Assembly (NCBI RefSeq): GCF_027531815.1
Contig: NZ_JAPZSK010000004.1
Coordinates: forward strand, 310,001 to 374,000
DNA: 64,000 nucleotides
DNA from: Gemmatimonas sp.
GTDB taxonomy: Bacteria > Gemmatimonadota > Gemmatimonadetes > Gemmatimonadales > Gemmatimonadaceae
Direction: 5' to 3'
A program made the position numbers and the translations under genes. Of the stretch, positions 24,168-32,528 are shown piece by piece. The notes below the pieces were generated by a model. That model saw nothing but the letters and a program-made list of their open reading frames with translations. It did no database searches and was not told where the DNA came from. The stretch's first letter is position 1. Each line of letters opens with the position of its first letter.

Positions 24168-24878
24168 CTACCCCTGTCGACCGCAAGTCACGCAGTAGCG
24201 CCAGTGCACCGCCAGTTCCGTGCTGCACGCCGCACAGTGACGCTTGGTCAGGTCCATGCCACAGTACGGACAATAGGTCACGGGGCGCCCCTGGGGCAGC
24301 CTGTTGTCGCAGAAGCGACAGCACGGAGGGACGGCGTGCGCGGCACGCTCCGGCGTCCGGTCGCCTACGGTTGCCGCGAGGTGCCCGCGGCCGACAACAG
24401 CCGCGCCATCTCGGGGTGCTGGAAACAGCTCGTGCTCCGGGTCGTAGGCGGGCTGTGTCGGTACCGCTCCGGAGCTGCTGCGTCGGCCAACGGGGGGCTC
24501 GGTGCAGACGCCAGGGCCGCTGTCGGTCGCTGCGCGCGCCGACTGCTTGAGCTGCAGCGTACTCGTGGCCCAGGCCCGTACCATGGACAGGGTGGGCGAC
24601 GGAAACGTCAGCGCCAACCGGCAGGCGCTCTGTAGCGCCGGCTCCGCCATCACGTAACCGCGATCGCCGGCAACCAGACGCAGCAGCGCCGCTTCAAAGG
24701 CGTCGGTACCAGCGTCGGCCATTTCGCGGCGGACCTCGCGGAACGGCAGCAGCCGTTCCTCGAGATCACCCAGCGTGAACCCGAGCGCGAGCAGCTGCGG
24801 ATACTGGGTGCGGATGGTGCGGGACAGACGGAATGCCAGACGATCCAGATCGTCGAGCGAGCGGGCCACGACACTCAC
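24168..24878 (-). CDS. Double zinc-ribbon protein of unknown function (236 aa)
   Basis: The C-terminal 50 residues hold four CxxC knuckles: CRFC, CPYCG, CAAC and CVTCG, which form two zinc ribbons. The N-terminal about 100 residues are helical, and a low-complexity Ser/Ala/Pro linker joins the two parts. Such ribbons often mediate protein or nucleic-acid contacts. The GTG start at 24878 overlaps the upstream 59-aa gene by 4 nt (GTGA). Its partner is unknown; co-expression with the small membrane protein hints at an envelope-associated role. Confidence 0.72.
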   Translation of the reverse strand: MSVVARSLDDLDRLAFRLSRTIRTQYPQLLALGFTLGDLEERLLPFREVRREMADAGTDAFEAALLRLVAGDRGYVMAEPALQSACRLALTFPSPTLSMVRAWATSTLQLKQSARAATDSGPGVCTEPPVGRRSSSGAVPTQPAYDPEHELFPAPRDGAAVVGRGHLAATVGDRTPERAAHAVPPCCRFCDNRLPQGRPVTYCPYCGMDLTKRHCAACSTELAVHWRYCVTCGRQG

Positions 24879-25054
24879 TTGCCGCCGGTTCCGTGCCGGG
24901 TGTCCACCTGAGTGTCCATGCGCTCGCGCGTTTCCTCACTGATACGCGCGATCATGCGCTCGGCCACGTTCTTGTCGTGCTCCTGCGCATCGTTCCAGCC
25001 GTAGCGGTACCCAATGGCAATGCCAACGGCCAGGGCAAAGAGAAGCTTGTACAT
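24875..25054 (-). CDS. Small single-TM protein (59 aa)
   Basis: MYKLLFALAVGIAIGYRYGW is one hydrophobic helix with a Gly-x3-Gly-like face, followed by a charged tail (NDAQEHDKNVAERMIARISE). It is chosen as a real gene because it ends in a 4-nt overlap with the zinc-ribbon gene and starts cleanly at 25054, 49 nt after the RNase H-like stop. The longer frame upstream is out-of-frame shadow. Function unknown. Confidence 0.6.
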   Translation of the reverse strand: MYKLLFALAVGIAIGYRYGWNDAQEHDKNVAERMIARISEETRERMDTQVDTRHGTGGK

Positions 25055-25103
25055 GGGCACCCAGGGTGAGTCCCGGCGCCCCAGCGCCGGGATGCAAATC
25101 ACC

Positions 25104-25730
25104 CTATGGACGCACCGCGGAACGCGCTGGTAACGGCGGCGCTGGAACGAACCGTTCCGCCACCGGAAATGGCGACAACGCCTGTGCCCGCACCTTGGGC
25201 CCCTGCGCCTGCAGCCAGGCGTTGAACTGCGACGCCACGAGCCCGTCGGAGGCATCCTGCGCCGCTGCTGCCCGCGTCGCCAGATGGTTGGCGTATTCGT
25301 TCTGCGGATGCCCGGCATGTCCCTTCACCCAGCACCATTGCGTCTCGTGGAGGGCGATGGCGTCGACGGCCTCCTGCCACAACTCCACGTTCTCCACCGC
25401 GCCATCCTTGCGCTTCCAGCCGCGCGCCATCCAGCCGCGTACCCAACTGGTCATGCCATCCACGATGTAGCGGGAATCGGTCGTGAACTGCACGGAGAGG
25501 CGGTTCCCTTTCCTCGACATCGCGGCATAGCTGTCGATCACCGACCGCAGCGCCATGCGGTTGTTGGTGGTCGTGGGCTCCGACGCCCACAGGTCAAAGC
25601 GGGACACGGTGCCGTCGGCCTTGCGAAACTCCACGAGGGCGCCAAGACCGCCGGGGGTGGCACCGCTCTGGCCGTTTCCCAGGCATGATTCGTCGGCGTA
25701 GACCGCCACCAGCGGATAGCGCGCCGTCAT
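25104..25730 (-). CDS. RNase HI-fold protein with two catalytic acids replaced (208 aa)
   Basis: It aligns over its whole first 150 residues with E. coli RNase HI, for example YADESCLGN, TTNNRM, TTDSRY, NVELWQ and WCWVKGHAGHPQNE. Two metal ligands are kept: Asp13 (D10 in E. coli) and Asp85 (D70). The E48 equivalent is Ala60 (NNRMALRS) and the D134 equivalent is Asn148 (NEYANHL); the DGS loop is DES with Glu14. His138 is kept. It may have lost cleavage or use Glu14 as a substitute ligand. The C-terminal about 50-residue extension is of unknown role. It overlaps the 71-aa gene by 4 nt. Confidence 0.88.
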   Translation of the reverse strand: MTARYPLVAVYADESCLGNGQSGATPGGLGALVEFRKADGTVSRFDLWASEPTTTNNRMALRSVIDSYAAMSRKGNRLSVQFTTDSRYIVDGMTSWVRGWMARGWKRKDGAVENVELWQEAVDAIALHETQWCWVKGHAGHPQNEYANHLATRAAAAQDASDGLVASQFNAWLQAQGPKVRAQALSPFPVAERFVPAPPLPARSAVRP

Positions 25731-25942
25731 CGCACGGCCTCGAGCGAATCGATCTCGTCCACGATCAGCTCCAACCGATGCCCGGTGCTCGGGTGCCGTG
25801 CCATGATCACTTCGCGGCCACTCTCCACGCGCAGGCGCTCGGGAATCACGACGTACTCCGTCCCGCGCCGCATGATGGTGAGGCGCGACCCATCGATGAT
25901 GGCTCGCTCGAGCAGATCGTATTGTGCGGTAGTCGGTTGCAT
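25727..25942 (-). CDS. Small protein of unknown function (71 aa)
   Basis: It starts at ATG 25942 (MQPTTAQYDLLERAIIDGSR) and ends in a 4-nt overlap with the RNase H-like gene, which strongly suggests coupled translation. The predicted content is one helix followed by about five beta strands (RLTIMRRGTEYVVIPERLRV, then HRLELIVDEIDSLEAV), like a small barrel of the WYL C-terminal or SH3 type, but no family is certain. It could be a nucleic-acid-binding partner of the RNase H-like protein (inference from coupling only). Confidence 0.6.
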   Translation of the reverse strand: MQPTTAQYDLLERAIIDGSRLTIMRRGTEYVVIPERLRVESGREVIMARHPSTGHRLELIVDEIDSLEAVR

Positions 25943-26004
25943 GCGGAGGAACGTCGTGCGGCAGAAAGGAAGACGATGGGCAGCAAAGGCGGAAGGACGT
26001 CCGG

Positions 26005-27144
26005 TCAGGAGGTGATCACCCTTTGCAGGATGGCTGCCGCCTGCTCGAGCTGCTCGAGTTCCACCCATTCGGTGGACGAATGCGCCCGGGCAATATCGCC
26101 GGGGCCAAAGCAGAGCGCCGGGATGCCGGCCTCGGCGAAGAGCGCGGCGTCGGTCCAGCAGGACAGCCCGTCGATGGTGCCGGCAAGCCCGTGCGCGCGG
26201 CACGCCTGCACGACCGACGTGACGAGGGCATGCGACGCCGGCGTTTCGAGAGGCGGTTGGGCTCCACCCAGCGTGCAGGTGGCGCGGAATGCGGGGTCCG
26301 TCGCGTGCAACTGGTCGAGCAGCGCCTGCACTTCGCGCAGGACCGTGTCCGGCTGCTCACCCGGCAGCGTGCGTCGTTCCAGTTTCACGGTGCATTCGTC
26401 CGCATAGGTGCTCCACCCCGTACCGCCGGCAATCAGCGGCGCGTGCACCGAGGCGCGCCCCAGCAGCGGATGGGTGCGCCGGGTGAGCTCCTGTTGCTCG
26501 AAGGCCTCGAGGGCCATGAGAAAACGCGCGGCCAGCCGGTTGGCATCGATCCCCACATCGTAGCGGCTGCCGTGCGCCGCCCGCCCCTGCAGGTGCACCG
26601 TAATCCAGGCGAATCCCTTGTGGGCCGGGACCACGGCGAGGCGCGTGGGTTCCGTGATGATGGCGGCGGCAGCCGTCAGGCCGTCAGCCAGCAGGGCGCG
26701 CGTGCCAATACTGGCAAACTCCTCGTCGCACACGGCCGCGATCACGACTTCGCGCGACAACGGTCCGGCGGCCGCCGCGCGCGCCGCCGCTACACACATG
26801 GCGGCAATGCCGCCCTTCATGTCCGTTGCGCCGCGGGCATACAGATTGCCGTCGCGCATCTCGGGGACGAAGGGAGCGTGGCTCATACCGTCGGTGCCTA
26901 CGACATCGAGATGCCCGTTCAGCACCAACGGCGCCACCCCCGTTGGCCCAATGCGCGCCACCACGTTGCTGCGCCCCGGGGCGACATCCGCAACGTGCAC
27001 CGCGAAGCCCCACTCCTCGAGGACATTCGCCAGCAGCAGCGCCACCTCCCGCTCCCCAGGACCATCAGGTACCAGGCTCGGATTGCGGGAATCGACCGCG
27101 ACCAGCGCTCTGGTCAACGCGAGGGGAGAAAGCGGGAAGGGCAC
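26005..27144 (-). CDS. M20-family metallopeptidase, ArgE/DapE-like (379 aa)
   Basis: This is a di-zinc amidohydrolase. The metal and catalytic residues are visible: His78-x-Asp80 (LNGHLDVV), Asp108 (GATDMKGG), Glu141/Glu142 (CDEEFAS), Glu165 (ITEPT) and a C-terminal His (ARAHSSTEW). The dimerisation domain lies in the middle. Family members deacylate N-acetyl-ornithine or N-succinyl-diaminopimelate, or cleave dipeptides; no arginine or lysine pathway neighbours are present, so the substrate is open. The GTG start at 27144 has TAAACT 6 nt upstream and no Shine-Dalgarno, so it is probably leaderless. Confidence 0.9.
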   Translation of the reverse strand: MPFPLSPLALTRALVAVDSRNPSLVPDGPGEREVALLLANVLEEWGFAVHVADVAPGRSNVVARIGPTGVAPLVLNGHLDVVGTDGMSHAPFVPEMRDGNLYARGATDMKGGIAAMCVAAARAAAAGPLSREVVIAAVCDEEFASIGTRALLADGLTAAAAIITEPTRLAVVPAHKGFAWITVHLQGRAAHGSRYDVGIDANRLAARFLMALEAFEQQELTRRTHPLLGRASVHAPLIAGGTGWSTYADECTVKLERRTLPGEQPDTVLREVQALLDQLHATDPAFRATCTLGGAQPPLETPASHALVTSVVQACRAHGLAGTIDGLSCWTDAALFAEAGIPALCFGPGDIARAHSSTEWVELEQLEQAAAILQRVITS

Positions 27145-27150
27145 CTTGGC

Positions 27151-27156
27151 AGTTTA
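27151..27156 (-). promoter_or_regulatory. -10-like TAAACT 6 nt before the M20 peptidase start
   Basis: The minus strand reads TAAACT-GCCAAG-GTG: hexamer, 6-nt spacer, start codon. This predicts an independent, leaderless transcript inside the gene run. Confidence 0.4.
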
Positions 27157-27176
27157 GCGATGCCGCCGCAGCGGGG

Positions 27177-28106
27177 TCAGTGCCGCGTGATAACCACGCC
27201 CTGCGTGGCCACGCGCCAAGGCAGCACTGCACCAAGCGGTGCTGCCGCCGCGCGCACCGCCTCCATCTGTCCGACGCGTGTGAGTGCCACGACACAGCCA
27301 CCGCCGCTCGCCCCCAGCGCCTTGAATCCTTCCGCTCCCGCCGCCCGCACGGCCGCTTCGATGGCGGCCATGCGAGGCGTCGTGATCGCCGGGTGCAACG
27401 ATTGCTGATGATGCCAGTGTTCGTCCACCAGGCCAGCCAACTCGCTCACGTTCCCTGCCTGCAACGCCTCGGCCATGCCACGCGCGAGGTCGCGCATACG
27501 CTCGAGCGCCGCCACGACGGTGGGAACACGCGTGCGGTAGGCATCGAGCACGGCGGTGATCGTTTCCGCCGAGATGCGGGATTCTCCGGTGTAGATGACG
27601 CATACCCGGGATTCCAGTGATGCCACAGCGCTGCTGGTGAGCGGCAACTGCTGCACATGTCGCCGGTGCGTCAACGTCAGGCCGAGCGCCCCGCCAAAGG
27701 CCGCCGCGTAGTGGTCCTGATATCCCCCGGCAATGGCGAGCCCGTCCACCTCGGTGGCGCGGCTTGCCTCGGCCAGCTGGCACGGGTCCATGGCGTCGCC
27801 ACGGGCCGCGGCGATGGCAGCCTGCAGCGCGACACCGGCAGCCGAGGAGCCACCGAGGCCGGCGCCGACCGGAAAGTCGCTGGTCAGTTGAACGCGGGCG
27901 TGCGGCAACCCGGCGCGGCGCAGTGCGATCGCCACGAGGGCATCGTCGGGGGAGGGGGCGTCTGCTCCCTCGGTCACGAGTCGAACGGTGGCGCGGCGTT
28001 CGATGGCCAGATTGCATACGAAACCGCCTCGCTCCTCGGGGAAGGGCGGGACATCTGTCCACCCTCCGCCGAAGTCGAGGCGGGTTGGCGCCGACGCGAC
28101 GATCAC
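27177..28106 (-). CDS. GHMP-family sugar kinase (309 aa)
   Basis: The N-terminus APTRLDFGGGWTDVPPF is typical of the fucokinase / D-glycero-D-manno-heptose 7-phosphate kinase (HddA) group. The ATP-binding motif PVGAGLGGSSA is at 79-89, and a third GHMP motif occurs near the C-terminus (LGASGGGCVVAL). It would phosphorylate a sugar, possibly heptose-7-phosphate, for cell-surface glycan precursors; no gmhA/gmhB or guanylyltransferase lies beside it, so the substrate is not fixed. The GTG start at 28106 is 6 nt after the phasin-like stop. Confidence 0.87.
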   Translation of the reverse strand: MIVASAPTRLDFGGGWTDVPPFPEERGGFVCNLAIERRATVRLVTEGADAPSPDDALVAIALRRAGLPHARVQLTSDFPVGAGLGGSSAAGVALQAAIAAARGDAMDPCQLAEASRATEVDGLAIAGGYQDHYAAAFGGALGLTLTHRRHVQQLPLTSSAVASLESRVCVIYTGESRISAETITAVLDAYRTRVPTVVAALERMRDLARGMAEALQAGNVSELAGLVDEHWHHQQSLHPAITTPRMAAIEAAVRAAGAEGFKALGASGGGCVVALTRVGQMEAVRAAAAPLGAVLPWRVATQGVVITRH

Positions 28107-28112
28107 GCGGCG

Positions 28113-28994
28113 TTACTTCTTCTTGCCTGCGGCCTTCTTTGCGGGAGCCTTGGCCGGGGCCTTCGCGGGAGCCTTTGCCGGAGCCTTGGCGGGAGCCTTT
28201 GCCGGCTTGGCCGGAGCCTTGGGGGCCGGCTTGGCCGGGGCCTTGGCCGCCGGCTTTGCGGGCGCCTTGGCGGCGGGCTTCGCGGCCGGTGCCGGCTTGG
28301 CGGGCGCCTTGGCGGCGGGCTTGGCCGGTGTCTTGGCGGCGGGCTTGGCCGGAGCCGCTTCCTTCTTGGTGGCCGGCTTGGCTTCGCTCTTGGGCTCCGC
28401 CTTGGCCGGCTTCGCTTCGGGCTTCGGTTCCACCTTGGCTTCGGGCTTGGCTTCGGCCTTGGGCTTGGGGGCCGGCTTGGGCGGCAGCGGGGCGAACGTC
28501 ACCTTGTCGGACGGCTTCTGCGGCTCAATCCGCATGGCCGCGCGCGCCTCGAGGGCGGCCTCGGCGGCAGCCGCCGGCGCTTGCACGGCCTTGGGCATCT
28601 GTCCGAGCGGCACCGGTTTGGGCGGGGCGGCCTTGGGCTGCGGCGCGGGAAGCGCCCCATGCTTGGCAATGTACGCCGCTTCGGCCTGACCAATGAGCGA
28701 GTCGGCCTCGTCCTGATTCATCTGGCCGCGCCGGACCATGTAGTGAATGAGGTCACGCGCGCTCTCGATGACAAAACCGCTCAGCCCGGCGGCCGCTCCA
28801 ACCACGTCCCGCATGGCGCCCGCCATCCGGCTTCCGGCCTCGAGGCTGATCTCGTGCGCCCGGGCCGCCATTTCAGCGGCTGTGTCGCGCGCATCGGCAG
28901 CCCGGTGTCCCGGACCTCGGCGTGGCGCGGGAGCGGTTGGAGGCGCATCGCCTTCCGTGAGCGTATCGTCGTCAGCCTGCGGCAAATCGGCCAT
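28113..28994 (-). CDS. Phasin-like protein with histone H1-like AKPA tail (293 aa)
   Basis: The N-terminal about 110 residues contain a helical phasin-like stretch (AHEISLEAGSRMAGAMRDVV, then FVIESARDLIHYMVRRGQMN). The C-terminal half is an Ala/Lys/Pro repeat tail (AKAPAKPAAKAPAKP and similar) ending KKAAGKKK, like the DNA-binding tail of PhaF or bacterial histone H1-like proteins. PhaF-type proteins coat polyhydroxyalkanoate granules and tether them to the nucleoid. That role is inferred; the tail alone is found in other nucleoid proteins. The ATG at 28994 begins the acidic leader. Confidence 0.7.
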   Translation of the reverse strand: MADLPQADDDTLTEGDAPPTAPAPRRGPGHRAADARDTAAEMAARAHEISLEAGSRMAGAMRDVVGAAAGLSGFVIESARDLIHYMVRRGQMNQDEADSLIGQAEAAYIAKHGALPAPQPKAAPPKPVPLGQMPKAVQAPAAAAEAALEARAAMRIEPQKPSDKVTFAPLPPKPAPKPKAEAKPEAKVEPKPEAKPAKAEPKSEAKPATKKEAAPAKPAAKTPAKPAAKAPAKPAPAAKPAAKAPAKPAAKAPAKPAPKAPAKPAKAPAKAPAKAPAKAPAKAPAKKAAGKKK

Positions 28995-29277
28995 AGGTGG
29001 AGCGCACTCCTTCCGCCATGCATGAAAAAAGGGTGGTCGAGTCACTCGGCGGTGATGATGCCGTTCCCGCCGAGGGGCCTACGTCCACCGGAACGCGGGT
29101 AACTATATGATTTCCAGTGATCTATGCAAGGTATCCGCACGTGCTTTCGGGCGTCGGGGCGCATATTATTGGCGTCAGTCCGGCACCGCTCCTGGGCGCG
29201 CGCAATCACGAAACCTGCCAGAATACGTCAGAAAAGCACAAAGAGTAGTTGCCTAATAACGCCATTAACGGATCATT
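28995..29277. other. 283-nt divergent spacer
   Basis: This spacer separates the phasin-like gene (minus) and the CoA-transferase (plus). It is locally AT-richer (around 29100-29125 and 29250-29277), so both promoters probably lie here, but no -35/-10 pair was convincing. No gene or repeat was recognised. Confidence 0.4.
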
Positions 29278-30423
29278 ATGGAGCCACTTCCGCTCTCGGG
29301 TATTCGTGTGCTCGATCTCTCGCGTGTCCTCGCCGGTCCGCTCTGCACCATGATGCTCGGCGATCTCGGGGCGTCCGTGCTCAAGGTCGAGCGACCCGGA
29401 CTGGGCGATGACACGCGTGGCTGGGGGCCGCCTTTCGCCGACGACGGCCAATCGGCCTACTTCCGCAGCGTCAATCGCAACAAGCTGTCGCTGACGGCCG
29501 ACTTTGCGCTCCACGACGACCGCGACCTCGTGCTGGCGCTCATTGCCGAGGCCGATATCGTGGTGGACAACTTTCTGCCCGGTTCGCTCGCTCGAAGCGG
29601 TATCGATGCTGACGCCTTGCTGGCTGCATGTCCGCGGCTCATCTGGTGCACCATTGCCGGATTCGGGGTCGACAGCCTGCGCCCAGGATACGACTTCGTG
29701 GTCCAGGCGGAGTCGGGCTGGATGGCCATTGCCGGCGAACCCTTGGGGGATCCCATCAAATCCGGGGTGGCCATGGTCGATGTGACCACCGGCAAGGACG
29801 CGGCGATCGGCATTCTGGCCGCCTTGGTGGCGCGCGAGCGAGCTGGGGGGGTGGCGCTGCCGCCCGAGCGCAGGCGTGTGCAGGTGACCCTGCAGTCGAG
29901 CGCCGTGGCGGCGCTGGCCAACGTGGCGCAGAACACGCTGGTGAGCGGTCGTGAGGCCGAGCGGTGGGGAAACGCCCACGCGAACCTCGTGCCGTATCAG
30001 CTGTTCCGCGCGGCCGATCGCCCCTTCGTGCTGGCCGTCGGGAGCGATGCGCAATGGGTGGCCGCGATGCGGGCGGTGGGGCGCTCGGAGTTGGCGGATG
30101 ACCCGACGCTGCGTACCAACGCCGGGCGCCTGCAGCAGCGCACCGCTGTGGTGACCCGGCTCGCGGAGCTCTTCGCGACCCGGCCTGCCGATCATTGGAT
30201 CGCCGCGCTGACCGCGGCCGGCGTGCCGTGCGGCGTCGTGCGATCGGCGCGGGAGGCGGTGCTGGAGCAGCTCCGGGCACACGACCTCGGCATCACCGAG
30301 GCGGCCCGCACGGGCTTGCCACCATTGTGGAATGGCCGAGTTCGCTTCGCGCCACCGCAGCATGGCGAACACAGCGTTACCGTGCGGGAAAACGGGTGGC
30401 ACGCCTTCGCGCGCGCCGAGTGA
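29278..30423 (+). CDS. CaiB/BaiF (family III) CoA-transferase (381 aa)
   Basis: This is a family III CoA-transferase. The N-terminus LSGIRVLDLSRVLAGPLCTM and the RSVNRNKLSLTADF block are typical. The catalytic Asp is Asp168 in AMVDVTTGKDA, which forms the acyl-enzyme anhydride. Such enzymes move CoA between carboxylic acids (formyl-, succinyl-, carnitinyl- and others); the acid pair cannot be told from sequence and no catabolic genes are adjacent. The ATG at 29278 gives the usual family N-terminus. Confidence 0.92.
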   Translation: MEPLPLSGIRVLDLSRVLAGPLCTMMLGDLGASVLKVERPGLGDDTRGWGPPFADDGQSAYFRSVNRNKLSLTADFALHDDRDLVLALIAEADIVVDNFLPGSLARSGIDADALLAACPRLIWCTIAGFGVDSLRPGYDFVVQAESGWMAIAGEPLGDPIKSGVAMVDVTTGKDAAIGILAALVARERAGGVALPPERRRVQVTLQSSAVAALANVAQNTLVSGREAERWGNAHANLVPYQLFRAADRPFVLAVGSDAQWVAAMRAVGRSELADDPTLRTNAGRLQQRTAVVTRLAELFATRPADHWIAALTAAGVPCGVVRSAREAVLEQLRAHDLGITEAARTGLPPLWNGRVRFAPPQHGEHSVTVRENGWHAFARAE

Positions 30424-30572
30424 TACGGCACACCATTTTCGTGATCCTATCGTGACCTCCGCGTGCGCGCTTCGTCTTTCTGGCGAGACGAACAGCAGAC
30501 GTGGTGGTCGTCCGGGGGATGGTTCCCGGCGGCGGTTGTGCGGCAGGGGTGTCAAACCCGTCACCGCGGCGT

Positions 30573-30578
30573 TATCCT
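30573..30578 (+). promoter_or_regulatory. -10-like TATCCT 6 nt before the ECF sigma start
   Basis: TATCCT-AGCGCC-GTG: predicted leaderless start of the sigma-factor gene. TGTCAAAC lies about 17-20 nt further upstream (30550-30557); as ECF factors often transcribe themselves, this pair could instead be its own recognition sequence. Confidence 0.4.
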
Positions 30579-30584
30579 AGCGCC

Positions 30585-31151
30585 GTGACCACGACGGAAT
30601 CCGAAATCCCACCACACGACGTCGACAACGATCAGGACGTCATTTCCCGGGTGCTCGCGGGAGAGCGCGACGCGTTCGCGTTGCTGATCGGTCGCTACAG
30701 TGATCCGCTGTATCGACATGCGCTCGGCATGACGGGCAGTCCCGACGTCGCCGAGGACATTCTTCAGACATCGTTCATCAAGGCCTATCACCATCTCGGT
30801 GAAGTCCGCGGACGATTCGATGCCTGGCTGTTCCGGATCGTTGCGAACGGGTGCAAGGACTGGCTGAAGAACATTCGGCGCGCGCACCTCAGCTACGACG
30901 AAGACGATCAGCCCTCCGGCTACGCGAGCCCCGATGAGGACCTCGACCGCACTGAACTGCGGCAGGATCTCGATGCAGCTCTCGCGCAGCTGGCGCCAAG
31001 CCTTCGGGAAGCCTTCATCATGAAGCACGTGGAAGGGCGCTCCTACGAAGAAATGGCGGACCTCCTGGGTACCACAGTCGGCGCTCTGAAGATGCGCGTG
31101 CATCGGGCACGTGAAGCACTTCAGGCCCTGCTCGAGGAGAAATACGCGTGA
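30585..31151 (+). CDS. ECF RNA polymerase sigma factor (188 aa)
   Basis: Region sigma2 spans about 26-95 (FALLIGRYSDPLYRHALGMT, then AEDILQTSFIKAYHHL and the DxWLFRIV core). Region sigma4 spans about 130-183, with the helix-turn-helix SYEEMADLLGTTVGALKMRV. The GTG at 30585 is chosen because the longer frame upstream is outside the conserved family length and a -10-like box sits just before it. The stop overlaps the ATG of the next gene (TGATG), the usual sigma/anti-sigma arrangement. Confidence 0.92.
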   Translation: MTTTESEIPPHDVDNDQDVISRVLAGERDAFALLIGRYSDPLYRHALGMTGSPDVAEDILQTSFIKAYHHLGEVRGRFDAWLFRIVANGCKDWLKNIRRAHLSYDEDDQPSGYASPDEDLDRTELRQDLDAALAQLAPSLREAFIMKHVEGRSYEEMADLLGTTVGALKMRVHRAREALQALLEEKYA

Positions 31152-31492
31152 TGCTCGATCGACACGAAGCGCACGACAACCTGAATCAGCAGGTTCGCGA
31201 CCCGCGTGATGCGACGGCCCCGGCCGAGCGCCCCGTGCCAGATCGCGAGGTGCCGCTCCCCGGCGTTTCGGCGGCGGATCAGACCACCGATGCGGTGCAG
31301 CGGTGGCTCGATGGTGACGCCACGGAGGCCGAGGCACGCGCCGAGAACGAGCAGGCGGTGGCCTTCTGGATGCGAGTCAACACCGACGCCGGCGTGATGC
31401 GTCAGGCCAAGGCCCCGGCCCACCTGACGGCCAACATCATGGCGGCGCTCCCCGCCACGGCGCCGGTAGTCAACGCCCCGCTGGCAGACTGA
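31151..31492 (+). CDS. Small soluble partner of the ECF sigma factor (113 aa)
   Basis: Translation is coupled to the sigma gene by a one-base TGATG overlap (a GTG at 31148 is the alternative start). Position and coupling suggest an anti-sigma or regulatory partner, but the protein has no transmembrane helix and no CxxC-His zinc anti-sigma motif. It is acidic and Ala-rich, with a helical middle (TDAVQRWLDGDATEAEARAE) and APAHLTANIMAALP, a passage like the end of the N-terminal domain of FecR/RskA-type anti-sigmas. It is probably a soluble anti-sigma lacking the membrane anchor. Confidence 0.6.
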   Translation: MLDRHEAHDNLNQQVRDPRDATAPAERPVPDREVPLPGVSAADQTTDAVQRWLDGDATEAEARAENEQAVAFWMRVNTDAGVMRQAKAPAHLTANIMAALPATAPVVNAPLAD

Positions 31493-31642
31493 TTGACCAG
31501 CCGGACCATGGCCGGTTGACTAACCGCACGCCATGCTGAACACGCCGCTCGGCTCTGCCGGGCGGCATGTCTCTGTGCCGCCCGCCATGCGCGGCGTACG
31601 GTGGGACTGGTCGACACGCGGACCCCGACGCACCTTGCTCGC

Positions 31643-32428
31643 ATGTCCCGCCCGATGACTGTGCTCCGCTCGTCGCTGGTGCTGCTGCTGGGCGCCGCCG
31701 TGGCACAGGCCCAGCCCCGTCCCCAAGTCGTCACCCCCGACGCCCGCCCCGACATGCTCGTGGGGACCGTGGTCAATGCCATCGGTCGTCCCATGGCCGA
31801 TGTCGAGGTCTATCTTGCGCGCACCGAGCGAAGTACCCGGACCGACGCCCGTGGCGTCTGGCGCGTACTCAACCCGCCGGTTGGCGCCCATGTCGTGGTG
31901 GCGCGCCAGTTCGGCTATGTGCCCTACATGCGCGAAGTGATCATCGGCAGCGGGACCCCGGATAGCGTGGACCTGTTGTTGCGGCGGTATCCCACGACGC
32001 TCTCCCCGGTGGAGGTGCGCGCGCGATCCAATCGGTCGGCCGCCGAAGCGGACGTGGTGGCAGACCGGCTCACCCAGCTCAAGGCCAACGCCGGACGCCT
32101 CTTCACGCGGGCGCAGATTCTGGAGCAGAAGCCGTATTCGCTCGCCGAGCTGATTCAGGGGGTGCCCGGCATCCTCGTGCGCCGGGGGCAAGGGGAGATC
32201 GTGGCGACATCATTGCGTGGTGGAGCGGCGATCGGTGGCGGGGGCGGCTCCCAGTGCGAGCTGCAGTTCTTCCTCGACATCACGCCGCTGGACAATGCCG
32301 GCGCCGCGTCCATCGACCCGCTCAGCGTGCGCAGTGTCGAAGTGTATCCGCAGAACGTACTGCTCCCGGGACTGCCGCAACGCGCCGACAAGTGCGGCTT
32401 CATTGTGGTGAATTCGCTGCGCCGCTGA
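31643..32428 (+). CDS. Stand-alone CarboxypepD_reg / TonB-plug protein (261 aa)
   Basis: The signal peptide MSRPMTVLRSSLVLLLGAAV ends at AQAQ. Residues about 38-110 form a carboxypeptidase-regulatory-like beta-sandwich (LVGTVVNAIGRPMADVEVYL). Residues about 150-261 resemble a TonB-receptor plug (LAELIQGVPGILVRRGQGEI, then SLRGG, ending GFIVVNSLRR). No beta-barrel follows. It lies just upstream of the complete SusC-like receptor and could act as an accessory surface or periplasmic adaptor. The first ATG at 31643 is chosen; 31655 is also possible. Confidence 0.75.
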   Translation: MSRPMTVLRSSLVLLLGAAVAQAQPRPQVVTPDARPDMLVGTVVNAIGRPMADVEVYLARTERSTRTDARGVWRVLNPPVGAHVVVARQFGYVPYMREVIIGSGTPDSVDLLLRRYPTTLSPVEVRARSNRSAAEADVVADRLTQLKANAGRLFTRAQILEQKPYSLAELIQGVPGILVRRGQGEIVATSLRGGAAIGGGGGSQCELQFFLDITPLDNAGAASIDPLSVRSVEVYPQNVLLPGLPQRADKCGFIVVNSLRR

Positions 32429-32528
32429 TCGCGCGCCACCCTCGCGCTTTTGGGTACGGGCGCTACATTCGCCCGGTCGCTGTGCGTTCCGCGCTTGCGG
32501 GCGTCGTTCAATACTCACCCCCTCCGCA

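Noticed and set aside
28340-28480. Possible tandem DNA repeat element in the AKPA region
   Set aside because: Explained by the low-complexity protein; codons vary between repeats, so it is maintained at protein level.
27657-29102. A 481-codon Gly/Leu/Arg-repeat frame on the plus strand
   Set aside because: It is the complement of the AKPA repeats of the phasin-like gene; the repeat pattern is a by-product.
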